Shown here piece by piece: positions 1-6,435 of a DNA stretch of 12,428 bases; positions within the stretch are counted from its first letter, which is position 1; each line of letters begins with the position of its first letter. The position numbers and the translations under genes are program-made. The notes under the pieces were generated by a model. That model saw nothing but the letters and a program-made list of their open reading frames with translations. It was not told the DNA's origin and did not search any database. Source of the stretch: CAYWEP01 sp964457405 (lineage in GTDB: Bacteria > Patescibacteriota > Microgenomatia > Levybacterales > UBA12049); contig CAYWEP010000031.1 in NCBI GenBank assembly GCA_964457405.1, forward strand, positions 1 through 12,428. Reading direction: 5' to 3'.

Positions 1-941
1 TCATTTGCGTATACGTTGCAATCGGTCAAAAGCAAAGCACAGTCGCCCAAATCATTGGCAAATTAAAAGACGAAAATGCCATGGATTACTCAATCATTGT
101 TGCCGCAAATGCCTCAGACCCTGCGACATTACAGTATCTCGCACCCTACGCGGGAGTGGCAGTTGCCGAGTATTTCCTTGGAAAAGGCGAGGATGTCCTT
201 GTCGTCTATGACGATCTGACAAAGCATGCATGGGCATACCGCCAGATTTCACTCGTTTTGGGTAGACCAGCAGGCCGTGAGGCATACCCTGGAGATATTT
301 TTTACCTTCACTCTCGCCTTTTGGAGCGTGCAGTAAAGCTGAATAAGAAAAATGGTGGTGGATCAATTACTGCGCTCCCTATTATCGAGACGCAAGCTGG
401 CGATATCTCAGCCTATATCCCAACGAATGTCATTTCAATAACAGACGGGCAGATTTTCGTTGAAGCAGATCTTTTCAATGCCGGTATCAGACCGGCTATT
501 AATGTTGGTATTTCGGTCTCTCGTGTCGGCACGGCAGCTCAGACAGGCACTCTGAAATCTGTTGCAGGCAGAATGAAGCTGGAACTGGCGCAGTATCGAG
601 AGCTAGCAGCTTTTGCGCAATTCGGCTCAGATCTCGATCCAGCAACGCAAAAACAGCTCGAACGCGGCAAACGTATCACCGAGCTCTTCAAACAACCGCA
701 GTACAAGCCGATGATCGAACCTCAGGAAGTCTTAAGTATTATCGCCGTGACTCGCGGCCACTTAGATGATATTCCGGTCGAGGCTGTTACGCGCTTTGAA
801 CAAGAACTTTTGGAATTTTCGAAAAATAAAAAGAATGCAAAAGCTATGGACATACTCGCCAGCGGAGAAAAACTAAAAGAAGAACAGCTCAAAGAAATTG
901 ATAAAATGATAGAGACGTTTAAGAAAGGATTTGGCGTTTAA
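1..941 (+). CDS. atpA: ATP synthase F1 subunit alpha, 3' part (5' end outside window)
   Basis: This is the C-terminal ~312 residues of the non-catalytic/regulatory alpha subunit of F1Fo ATP synthase, on the cytoplasmic F1 head. The frame is open from position 3 and reads 'CVYVAIGQKQSTVAQII' before the internal Met at 81, so the internal ATG at 81 is not the gene start. Visible hallmarks are 'VYDDLTKHAWAYRQISL', 'RPAGREAYPGDIFYLHSRLLERA', and 'ISITDGQIF..LFNAGIRPAINVGISVSRVG', which holds the alpha/beta family signature and the arginine finger (SxSRVG). The C-terminal helical domain follows and ends in GFGV. The P-loop lies upstream of the window. The TAA stop overlaps the atpG ATG by one base (TAATG), indicating translational coupling. 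Identity is very secure. Confidence 0.97.
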   Translation, partial: ICVYVAIGQKQSTVAQIIGKLKDENAMDYSIIVAANASDPATLQYLAPYAGVAVAEYFLGKGEDVLVVYDDLTKHAWAYRQISLVLGRPAGREAYPGDIFYLHSRLLERAVKLNKKNGGGSITALPIIETQAGDISAYIPTNVISITDGQIFVEADLFNAGIRPAINVGISVSRVGTAAQTGTLKSVAGRMKLELAQYRELAAFAQFGSDLDPATQKQLERGKRITELFKQPQYKPMIEPQEVLSIIAVTRGHLDDIPVEAVTRFEQELLEFSKNKKNAKAMDILASGEKLKEEQLKEIDKMIETFKKGFGV

Positions 942-1816
942 TGGCAACACTGTTAACGCTCAGACGGCGAATTAAAGCTGCGTCAAATGTCGCAAAAGCG
1001 ACGCGCGCAATGCAGATGATTGCTGCGGCAAATTTGCGAAAAGCGCAGGACGCTGCATTGTCATCACGACCATACGTTGGGAAATTAACCATTCTTGCAA
1101 AAGATGTATCGGGAAAAGTCGAAGAAAAGTCTGCTCACCCATATATTACTCCTCCTGGAAAAAACGGCAAGACATTGGTTATCGCACTCTCTCCCGACAA
1201 GGGATTATGCGGCGGACTTATCACCAATCTCATCAGAGAATTCTTTACATATGCAAAAGAGCAGCCTGACTCCTCATACGTTGTCATGGGCAAGAAGCTT
1301 GAGAATCAGGTCATAAAGCTAAAAAATGAGGTACTCGCTAGTTTCGTTTTTGGCACGACGCTACCGAAATTTGACGCCGTCTTTCCTATTGCTACATTAA
1401 TTAATGACCAGTATCTCAGCGGAAATGTCACCGGTGTAAAAGTACTCTACACTGATTTTAATAGCATTTTTTCCCAGACGCCAAAGATGACAACGCTTCT
1501 TCCCATCTCGCTCGCAGATGTAAAAATAGAAGATACACAAGAAGGCAAAAATAATTTTCAATTGTACGAACCGACAATTTCTGAGATACTTCCCTATTTA
1601 CTCAACCATTATTTGGAAATGGCGCTCTTCCAGTTCATGCTTGAAAGTTTCCTGTCAGAACAAGCGGCGCGCATGATTTCCATGCAAAATGCAACAAATA
1701 ATGCAAAAGATATTATCGAAGGCTTCAGACTCGAGTATAATAAAACGCGACAAGCAAAAATCACAAGCGAATTACTCGATATTACCGGAGGAAGAACATC
1801 GAGAAACCTAACATAA
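941..1816 (+). CDS. atpG: ATP synthase F1 subunit gamma
   Basis: This is the central rotor shaft of F1, linking rotation of the membrane c-ring to the alpha/beta catalytic hexamer. The 291-aa product has a normal length for the family. The N-terminal helix is typical ('LLTLRRRIKAASNVAKATRAMQMIAAANLRKAQ'), the central Rossmann-like part carries 'LSPDKGLCGGLITN', and the C-terminal helix has 'ARMISMQNATNNAKDIIEGFRLEYNKTRQAKITSELLDITGG', the diagnostic gamma signature. The ATG overlaps the atpA stop codon (TAATG). A weak AAGGA lies about 11 nt upstream, so coupling rather than a Shine-Dalgarno site probably drives initiation. The C-terminal tail after the GG is 'RTSRNLT' instead of the usual 'AEAL'-like ending. 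The downstream spacer to atpD is 42 nt. Confidence 0.97.
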   Translation: MATLLTLRRRIKAASNVAKATRAMQMIAAANLRKAQDAALSSRPYVGKLTILAKDVSGKVEEKSAHPYITPPGKNGKTLVIALSPDKGLCGGLITNLIREFFTYAKEQPDSSYVVMGKKLENQVIKLKNEVLASFVFGTTLPKFDAVFPIATLINDQYLSGNVTGVKVLYTDFNSIFSQTPKMTTLLPISLADVKIEDTQEGKNNFQLYEPTISEILPYLLNHYLEMALFQFMLESFLSEQAARMISMQNATNNAKDIIEGFRLEYNKTRQAKITSELLDITGGRTSRNLT

Positions 1817-1858
1817 GTGACTTAAGAAACTCAAGTAACCTAGGTAACCTAACAAGCT
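1817..1858 (+). repeat. Degenerate tandem 9-mers in the atpG-atpD spacer
   Basis: The 42-nt spacer holds two adjacent 9-mers differing at one base, GTAACCTAG (1835-1843) and GTAACCTAA (1844-1852). The word AACCTAACA occurs at the end of atpG (1805-1813) and again at 1846-1854. CTTAAG and ACCTAGGT are short palindromes in the same stretch. No Shine-Dalgarno sequence precedes the atpD ATG. The pattern suggests decayed microsatellite-like repeats. No function is assigned. Confidence 0.5.
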
Positions 1859-3262
1859 ATGGAACAAAAAAAACAAAACGAAGGAATCATTGTGAGAATC
1901 GCAGGTCCTGTTGTGGACGTCTACTTTGAAGGCGATCTTCCTCAAGTATATGAAGCACTCACCGTTGATTTGCCGAATAAAACACGACTGACCTTAGAGG
2001 TGCAATTTGAGATCGGCGATCATGAAGTAAAAACGCTCGCTTTCGGATCAACCGACGGACTCCGGCGCGGCATGAAAGTTGTCCGCACAGGCAAGGAAAT
2101 TGCCGTTCCGGTTGGCGATAAAACCCTAGGCCGGATCTTCAACGTCCTTGGTCAGCCGATTGATGGAGAAAAACCGCCAAAAGATGTTAAGACAGACTCT
2201 ATCCACAAGCCACCACCCCTGCTTATTGAACAGGAGACCAAGCCTCAGATGCTTGAAACAGGTATTAAAGTTCTCGATCTTATCGCACCATTCACCAAAG
2301 GAGGCAAGATCGGTATTTTCGGAGGAGCAGGCGTCGGCAAAACAGTTATTATTCAAGAACTTATTCGAAGTATTGCAATAGAGCATAAAGGCCATTCAGT
2401 TTTTGCAGGTGTTGGAGAACGTACTCGTGAAGGAAATGATTTATGGCTGGAAATGACTAAAAATAAAACCATGGAAAAAACAGTTATGGTTTTTGGGCAA
2501 ATGAACGAGCCGCCTGGCAATAGACTGAGAGTCGCCCTCACTGCGCTCACGATGGCTGAATACTTCCGTGACGTGAAAAAAGAAGACGTTTTACTCTTTA
2601 TCGATAACATTTTCCGCTTTGCCCAAGCAGGATCAGAAGTGTCAGCACTTCTTGGCCGCATGCCATCAGCTGTTGGTTACCAGCCTACGCTTGCAACAGA
2701 AATGGGACAACTCCAGGAACGAATCACCAGTACCAAAAAAGGCTCGATTACATCACTCCAGGCAGTCTACGTCCCGGCAGACGACTATACGGATCCCGCT
2801 CCATCAACGACGTTCGCGCACATGGATGGGTCAATTGCGCTTGAACGGTCTATTGCCGAAAAAGGTATTTACCCGGCAGTTGACCCGCTCGCATCAACGA
2901 GTCGGATCCTTGACCCAAATGTCGTTGGAAAAGATCACTATGACGTCGCACGGGGTGTACAAAAGGTTCTGCAGCGATATAAAGACTTACAAGACATTAT
3001 CGCAATCCTCGGCGTAGATGAGTTGTCAGATGAGGATAAGCTCATTGTAGTAAGAGCGCGTAAGATCGAGCGCTTCTTAAGTCAGCCAATGTTCGTTGCA
3101 GAGGTGTTTACCGGCATTCAGGGTAAATATGTCAAAATCGAAGATACAGTCAGAAGCTTCAAAGAAATTCTTGAAGGCAAACACGATAGTATCCCTGAGC
3201 AAGCATTCTTCATGGCCGGCAGCATCGAAGGCGTCGCAGAGAATGCGAAAAAGCTAAAATAA
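1859..3262 (+). CDS. atpD: ATP synthase F1 subunit beta (catalytic)
   Basis: This is the catalytic subunit that forms or hydrolyses ATP on the F1 head. The 467-aa product is full length. The N-terminal beta-barrel starts at 'GIIVRIAGPVVDVYF'. The P-loop is G155-G-A-G-V-G-K161-T162. The 'GERTREGND' motif carries the catalytic Glu at residue 187. 'LLFIDNIFRFAQAGSEVSALLGRMPSAVGYQPTL' is the Walker B and nucleotide-binding region, with the family signature further on around 'PAVDPLASTSR'. The DELSEED lever, which contacts gamma, reads DELSDED. The chosen ATG gives the expected N-terminus, although no Shine-Dalgarno site precedes it. It lies between atpG and atpC in the standard bacterial order. 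All key residues are present, so the enzyme should be functional. Confidence 0.98.
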   Translation: MEQKKQNEGIIVRIAGPVVDVYFEGDLPQVYEALTVDLPNKTRLTLEVQFEIGDHEVKTLAFGSTDGLRRGMKVVRTGKEIAVPVGDKTLGRIFNVLGQPIDGEKPPKDVKTDSIHKPPPLLIEQETKPQMLETGIKVLDLIAPFTKGGKIGIFGGAGVGKTVIIQELIRSIAIEHKGHSVFAGVGERTREGNDLWLEMTKNKTMEKTVMVFGQMNEPPGNRLRVALTALTMAEYFRDVKKEDVLLFIDNIFRFAQAGSEVSALLGRMPSAVGYQPTLATEMGQLQERITSTKKGSITSLQAVYVPADDYTDPAPSTTFAHMDGSIALERSIAEKGIYPAVDPLASTSRILDPNVVGKDHYDVARGVQKVLQRYKDLQDIIAILGVDELSDEDKLIVVRARKIERFLSQPMFVAEVFTGIQGKYVKIEDTVRSFKEILEGKHDSIPEQAFFMAGSIEGVAENAKKLK

Positions 3263-3345
3263 TTTCCAATTTCTAATTTCTAATATCCAATTTCCAATAA
3301 ACATTTGAAATTTGACATTTGAAATTGGTAGTATTTGAAATTAAT
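3263..3345 (+). repeat. Tandem heptamers with inverted arms in the atpD-atpC spacer
   Basis: Immediately after the atpD stop there are five heptamers in strict 7-nt register (TTTCCAA, TTTCTAA, TTTCTAA, TATCCAA, TTTCCAA; 3263-3297). A linker follows, then three more heptamers (TTGAAAT, TTGACAT, TTGAAAT; 3305-3325). CCAATTTC at 3266-3273 and again at 3287-3294 is complementary to GAAATTGG at 3321-3328, so the transcript can fold between the two genes. The block occupies nearly the whole spacer, and no Shine-Dalgarno motif precedes the atpC ATG. Confidence 0.7.
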
Positions 3346-3347
3346 CT

Positions 3348-3770
3348 ATGCACTTAGAAATCATTACTCCCGAAAAAGTAGTCTTTTCAGAAGAAATCGA
3401 AGAGCTTATTGTCCCAACAGTCAATGGCGAGATTGCTATTCTCCCCCACCACGTCAATCTCTTAACACAACTTGAACCAGGCGAAATGACGATCAAGCAA
3501 AAAGGCAAAATGCAACACATGGCAGTTACCGGTGGCTTCTTGCAGATAGCAAACAATAAAATCTCCCTCCTTTCCGATTACGCAGTACGTTCTGAAGAAA
3601 TAGACGCCAAAAAAGCGCTTGAAGCACGAGAACGCGCAGAGAAGAAAATGAAAGAAGAGCGCGAGCATATGACAGAGCAAGAATTTGCGACCATCCAAGC
3701 AGACTTCCGCCGAGCAATCGCCGAGCTAAAAGTCATCCGCCGCCGCCACAGTGGGAAAATTGGTGTATAA
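3348..3770 (+). CDS. atpC: ATP synthase F1 subunit epsilon
   Basis: This is the rotor stalk subunit that contacts gamma and the c-ring and commonly inhibits ATP hydrolysis through its C-terminal helices. The 140-aa product has the family's usual length. The N-terminal beta-sandwich is clear: 'HLEIITPEKVVFSEEIEELIVPTVNGEIAILPHHVNLLTQLEPGEM', then 'VTGGFLQIANNKISLLSDYAV'. The C-terminal half is a charged helical hairpin (about residues 86-135). The start is the only ATG that gives a complete sandwich, and it lies in AT-rich repeat sequence without a Shine-Dalgarno site. The stop codon (3768-3770) sits inside a TATAAT sequence, and the pyrD ATG follows 8 nt later. It is the last gene of the ATP synthase block. 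Confidence 0.95.
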   Translation: MHLEIITPEKVVFSEEIEELIVPTVNGEIAILPHHVNLLTQLEPGEMTIKQKGKMQHMAVTGGFLQIANNKISLLSDYAVRSEEIDAKKALEARERAEKKMKEEREHMTEQEFATIQADFRRAIAELKVIRRRHSGKIGV

Positions 3771-3771
3771 T
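3766..3771 (+). promoter_or_regulatory. Possible leaderless-type -10 box (TATAAT) for pyrD
   Basis: A perfect TATAAT overlaps the atpC stop codon and is followed by exactly 7 nt and the pyrD ATG. A transcript starting at the usual distance would begin at or next to the A of the start codon, giving a leaderless mRNA. No -35 match and no exact TGN extended -10 is visible, so this rests on the -10 match and its spacing alone. It would let the pyr genes be transcribed separately from the atp genes. Confidence 0.45.
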
Positions 3772-3778
3772 ACAACTC

Positions 3779-4867
3779 ATGCAGCCTGCATTTTATGACA
3801 CCTCCATCTCTTATGAAGAGAATATAGAAAAAGGTCCAGCTGTTTTTCTTCAAGGCGTAAAACCAAAACAAAGAGAAATTACAAAAAAGCAAAAATTTCT
3901 TAACTTTGAGGTAAATATGCCATTTGGGATACCCTCAGGTCCACTCCCCAATGCCGCATTTCTTAAAGCAGCATTTGATTTTGGTTTTGATGTCAATCAC
4001 TACAAAACGCGAAGAAGCGTTCCCTTCCCCAGCAACCAATTCCCAAACGTATTATTCGTTGATGTAGACGGTGATCTTACTATTGAGAAATCGAAAAAAC
4101 CATTGATTGGACACAAGACAACAAACAAGTCGCCAAAAGAGATCAGTATCACTAATTCTTTTGGTAATCCGTCACAAGAGGCTGAGGTCTGGCAAGCAGA
4201 CATGAAGAAGGCAGTGGAGGAAACAAGAGAGGGGCAACTACTCATAGCAAGTGCAGTAGGTACTATTCAAAAAGAATTTACAGATGAGGATTATTATGAT
4301 GATTTTGCTTTAACAGCAAGACTTATCAATGAGACGGGTGTAAGAGTAATTGAAGTAAATCTTTCTTGTCCAAATGTTGCCAATGAAGGAATTCTTTGCT
4401 ACACACCAAACGCAGTTGAAGCAATCTGCAGGAAATCGAAAGAGGCAATTGGCAACGCACCACTTCTTGCAAAAATAGGATACTTCTCAAAAGACCAGGA
4501 AGGAATATTGGAAGAGATTGTTGAGAAAACCAAACCATTTGTCGCAGGCTGGGCCGCGATTAATACTATTCCAGCTCCAGTTGTTGATGAAAACGGAAAT
4601 CAGGCGCTTCCTGGAAAGGGAAGGTTGCAAAGCGGTATTTGCGGAGCTGGAATAAAATGGGCAGGGCTTGATATGGTAAAAAAGCTCACACAACTCCGAG
4701 ATAAGTTACACGCAGATTACGCCATAGTTGGTGTTGGCGGCGTTATGACACCTGATGATTACTTCGAATACAGAAAAGCAGGCGCAGACGTCGTCCAGTC
4801 TGCTACAGGCGCAATGTGGAATCCTTATCTCGCATACGAGATTTGGCAAAAAGAAAACGCACAATGA
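3779..4867 (+). CDS. pyrD: Dihydroorotate dehydrogenase (class 1-like, FMN)
   Basis: This enzyme oxidises dihydroorotate to orotate, the fourth step of pyrimidine synthesis. The 362-aa product is an FMN-binding TIM barrel. 'MPFGIPSGPLPNAAFLKAAFDFGFDVNHYKTRRS' starts the barrel, 'VIEVNLSCPNV' carries Cys197 in NLSCPN (class 1 enzymes use Cys here, class 2 use Ser), 'LLAKIGYF' supplies the FMN-contacting Lys, and 'IVGVGGVMTPDDYFEYRKAGADVVQSATG' is the phosphate-binding end. The N-terminal ~50 residues ('SYEENIEKGP') precede the barrel, as in a DHOD subgroup I associate with CPR genomes. There is no transmembrane helix, which argues against a quinone-linked class 2 enzyme. No pyrK is present, so the electron acceptor is unknown. 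The ATG follows a TATAAT by 7 nt. The stop overlaps pyrF as ATGA. Confidence 0.9.
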   Translation: MQPAFYDTSISYEENIEKGPAVFLQGVKPKQREITKKQKFLNFEVNMPFGIPSGPLPNAAFLKAAFDFGFDVNHYKTRRSVPFPSNQFPNVLFVDVDGDLTIEKSKKPLIGHKTTNKSPKEISITNSFGNPSQEAEVWQADMKKAVEETREGQLLIASAVGTIQKEFTDEDYYDDFALTARLINETGVRVIEVNLSCPNVANEGILCYTPNAVEAICRKSKEAIGNAPLLAKIGYFSKDQEGILEEIVEKTKPFVAGWAAINTIPAPVVDENGNQALPGKGRLQSGICGAGIKWAGLDMVKKLTQLRDKLHADYAIVGVGGVMTPDDYFEYRKAGADVVQSATGAMWNPYLAYEIWQKENAQ

Positions 4868-5745
4868 ATTTCTTACAAAAACTCGAAGCTTCGATTGCGA
4901 AAAACAATTCCCTTCTCTGCATTGGTCTGGACACAGACAGGAAGAAGATTCCAAAACACCTGAATGGAGATGTTTTTGCATTTAACAAAGCAGTGATAGA
5001 TGCAACATATGATATTGTCTCCTCTTACAAACTTAACAGTGCATATTACGAAGCTGGTGGCACAGACGGAATCGAAATGCTTAAAAAAACAATTCAATAC
5101 ATCCAACACCAATATACTAGTATATCTGTGATATTAGATGCCAAACGCGCAGACATAGGTTTGACGTCAGAACAATATGCAAAGGCGGTTTTTGACTATA
5201 TTAATACCGATGCAGTCACCATTAATCCGTATCTTGGCTTAGATTCTGTGGAACCATTCTTAAAGCGTGAGGAAAAGGGAATTATTCTGCTTTGCAGAAC
5301 CTCAAACCCAGGAGCAAAAGACTTTCAAGACCTCCAGGTCTATTCTTCGAGCGATCCGCCAGCCCCGTACCGTTCTGGTACAGGGCCAGCTGGCGGAGAG
5401 TCGAGAAGAACTATTCCTCTCTATATGAAAGTTGCCGAGAAAATAATTGAATGGGGCAAAAAATATAAAAATTGCTTGATGGTCATCGGAGCAACGTATC
5501 CTAATGAAATGAAACGGATTCGCGAACTAACCCCCGATATGTTCTTCCTCGTCCCAGGTATTGGCGCTCAAGGAGGAGATCTTGAAAAAACTCTTCAAGC
5601 AGGCTTGAGAAATGACAAATCAGGATTGATTATCCACTCTTCACGTACCATAATCTATGCATCAACTGATACTGACTTTGCCGAAAAAGCCCGCGAGAAA
5701 GCGATCGAAATACGAGACGCGATCAACCTGTTTCGCAATCCTTGA
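4864..5745 (+). CDS. pyrF: Orotidine 5'-phosphate decarboxylase with an in-frame palindromic insertion
   Basis: This enzyme decarboxylates OMP to UMP, the final step. The 293-aa product is of the type 2 OMPDC kind: 'SLLCIGLDTD' near the N-terminus, the catalytic D92-A-K94-R-A-D97-IG motif, 'VTINPYLGLDSVEPF', 'LLCRTSNPGAKDFQDL', 'VIGATYPNEM', 'FLVPGIGAQGGDLEKTLQAG' and 'IIHSSRTIIYAS'. I chose the ATG at 4864 because it overlaps the pyrD stop (ATGA) and gives the normal start 'MNFLQKLEASI'. An in-frame ATG at 4816 would only add pyrD-overlapping sequence. Residues about 160-183 (Y-S-S-S-D-P-P through E-S-R-R) are extra: relatives, from memory, run from 'FQDL-V-(DGK)' directly to 'PLY..VA'. This insert is encoded by a large imperfect palindrome. 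Its Gly/Pro/Ser-rich composition suggests a tolerated surface loop. The catalytic residues are intact. Confidence 0.92.
   Translation: MNFLQKLEASIAKNNSLLCIGLDTDRKKIPKHLNGDVFAFNKAVIDATYDIVSSYKLNSAYYEAGGTDGIEMLKKTIQYIQHQYTSISVILDAKRADIGLTSEQYAKAVFDYINTDAVTINPYLGLDSVEPFLKREEKGIILLCRTSNPGAKDFQDLQVYSSSDPPAPYRSGTGPAGGESRRTIPLYMKVAEKIIEWGKKYKNCLMVIGATYPNEMKRIRELTPDMFFLVPGIGAQGGDLEKTLQAGLRNDKSGLIIHSSRTIIYASTDTDFAEKAREKAIEIRDAINLFRNP
5343..5410 (+). repeat. Imperfect palindromic element inside pyrF coding sequence
   Basis: From the outside in, TTCTTCGA (5343-5350) pairs with TCGAGAAGAA (5401-5410) with a 2-nt bulge. TCCGCCAGC (5355-5363) pairs perfectly with GCTGGCGGA (5389-5397). CCC (5364-5366) pairs with GGG (5383-5385), and GTACC (5367-5371) with GGTAC (5377-5381), leaving a GTTCT loop. 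It is GC-rich compared with flanking pyrF, contains no stop in the pyrF frame and encodes about 23 residues. The features fit a mobile palindromic repeat inserted into a gene. Confidence 0.75.
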
Positions 5746-5754
5746 CTTGCCTGA

Positions 5755-5786
5755 CAAGGATACTCCTTGCACAAGGAGTATCCTTG
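5755..5786 (+). repeat. Perfect 15-bp palindrome in the pyrF-pyrE spacer
   Basis: CAAGGATACTCCTTG (5755-5769) and its exact reverse complement CAAGGAGTATCCTTG (5772-5786) are separated by CA. In RNA this gives a 14-bp stem with a GCAC loop. There is no T-run afterwards, so it is not a classic terminator. The 3' arm contains AAGGAG (5773-5778), 15 nt before the pyrE ATG, which would be hidden in the stem. ATCCTTG at the end of pyrF (5738-5744) can pair with CAAGGAT (5755-5761) as an alternative fold. It could be a translational switch for pyrE or another inserted palindromic repeat. Confidence 0.8.
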
Positions 5787-5793
5787 CAAAAAT

Positions 5794-6435
5794 ATGAAAC
5801 AAGACGTTTTAGAGATTCTTAAAAGTGTCAAAGCGATTATAACCGATGACCACTTTGTTTATACATCAGGCAAACATGGTTCAGTGTACATCAACAAAGA
5901 CGCCGTATACCCACACACGCAACTTTCCTCGCAAATAGGTAGCATGTTTGCAGGAAAAGCAAAAGTCCTAGATATAGATGCCGTGATTGCACCAGCGCTG
6001 GGTGGAATCGTTCTTTCGCAATGGACTGCTTACCACCTATCGAACTTAAAGAACAAAGAAATACTCGGCGTTTATACTGAAAAAGACGCTGAGAGTAACC
6101 AGGTGTTAAAAAGAGGATACGACAAGCTCATTTCAGGTAAAAATGTCGTTGTTATTGAAGACCTCACCAATACCGGCGGGTCAGTCTTGAAAGTTGTTAA
6201 CGCCGCGAAAAAAGCAGGAGCCAATGTCGTATCGGTTGGTGTTATGGTGAATCGAAATCCAAAAGAGGTAAACGATGATATGTTTGGCGCACCATTTTTC
6301 TCTCTCGGCGTGCTCCCTGCTGAAGCGTGGGACGCGGACGTATGCGAACTATGTAAAAAAGGCCTCCGGATAAACACAAAAGTTGGTCACGGCAAAAAAT
6401 TCCTCGAGGAGCAAAAAACAAATAGTCCTAAATAA
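5794..6435 (+). CDS. pyrE: Orotate phosphoribosyltransferase
   Basis: This enzyme joins orotate and PRPP to make OMP, the fifth step of pyrimidine synthesis. The 213-aa type I phosphoribosyltransferase has the OPRT N-terminal hood ('AIITDDHFVYTSGKHGSVYINKDAVYPH'), the 'VIAPALGGIVLSQWTAYHLS' segment, the catalytic-loop region 'GVYTEK..NQVLKRGYDKL', and the PRPP motif V118-VVIED-LTNTGGS130. The tail 'CELCKKGLRINTKVGHGKKF' has a CxxC; similar tails occur in a subset of bacterial and archaeal PyrE proteins. I chose the ATG at 5794 because it gives the usual start 'MKQDVLEILKSV'. A TTG at 5767 inside the palindrome is in frame, has AAGGA 6 nt upstream and would add nine residues, so it cannot be excluded. 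It is the last gene of the pyr set; no obvious terminator follows directly. Confidence 0.95.
   Translation: MKQDVLEILKSVKAIITDDHFVYTSGKHGSVYINKDAVYPHTQLSSQIGSMFAGKAKVLDIDAVIAPALGGIVLSQWTAYHLSNLKNKEILGVYTEKDAESNQVLKRGYDKLISGKNVVVIEDLTNTGGSVLKVVNAAKKAGANVVSVGVMVNRNPKEVNDDMFGAPFFSLGVLPAEAWDADVCELCKKGLRINTKVGHGKKFLEEQKTNSPK

Noticed and set aside
81..86. ATG at 81 as a gene start.
   Set aside because: The frame is open upstream and encodes alpha-subunit sequence (VAIGQKQSTVAQI), so it is an internal Met of atpA.
3263..3345. CRISPR-like array.
   Set aside because: The repeat unit is only 7 nt, units are directly adjacent with no spacers, and no cas genes are present.
4816..4863. Upstream in-frame ATG extending pyrF by 16 residues.
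   Set aside because: The extension lies within pyrD, has no family similarity, and the ATG at 4864 forms a standard ATGA overlap and the expected N-terminus.
5755..5796. The palindrome after pyrF as a rho-independent terminator.
   Set aside because: No T-run follows; the next bases are CAAAAAT and then the pyrE start codon.
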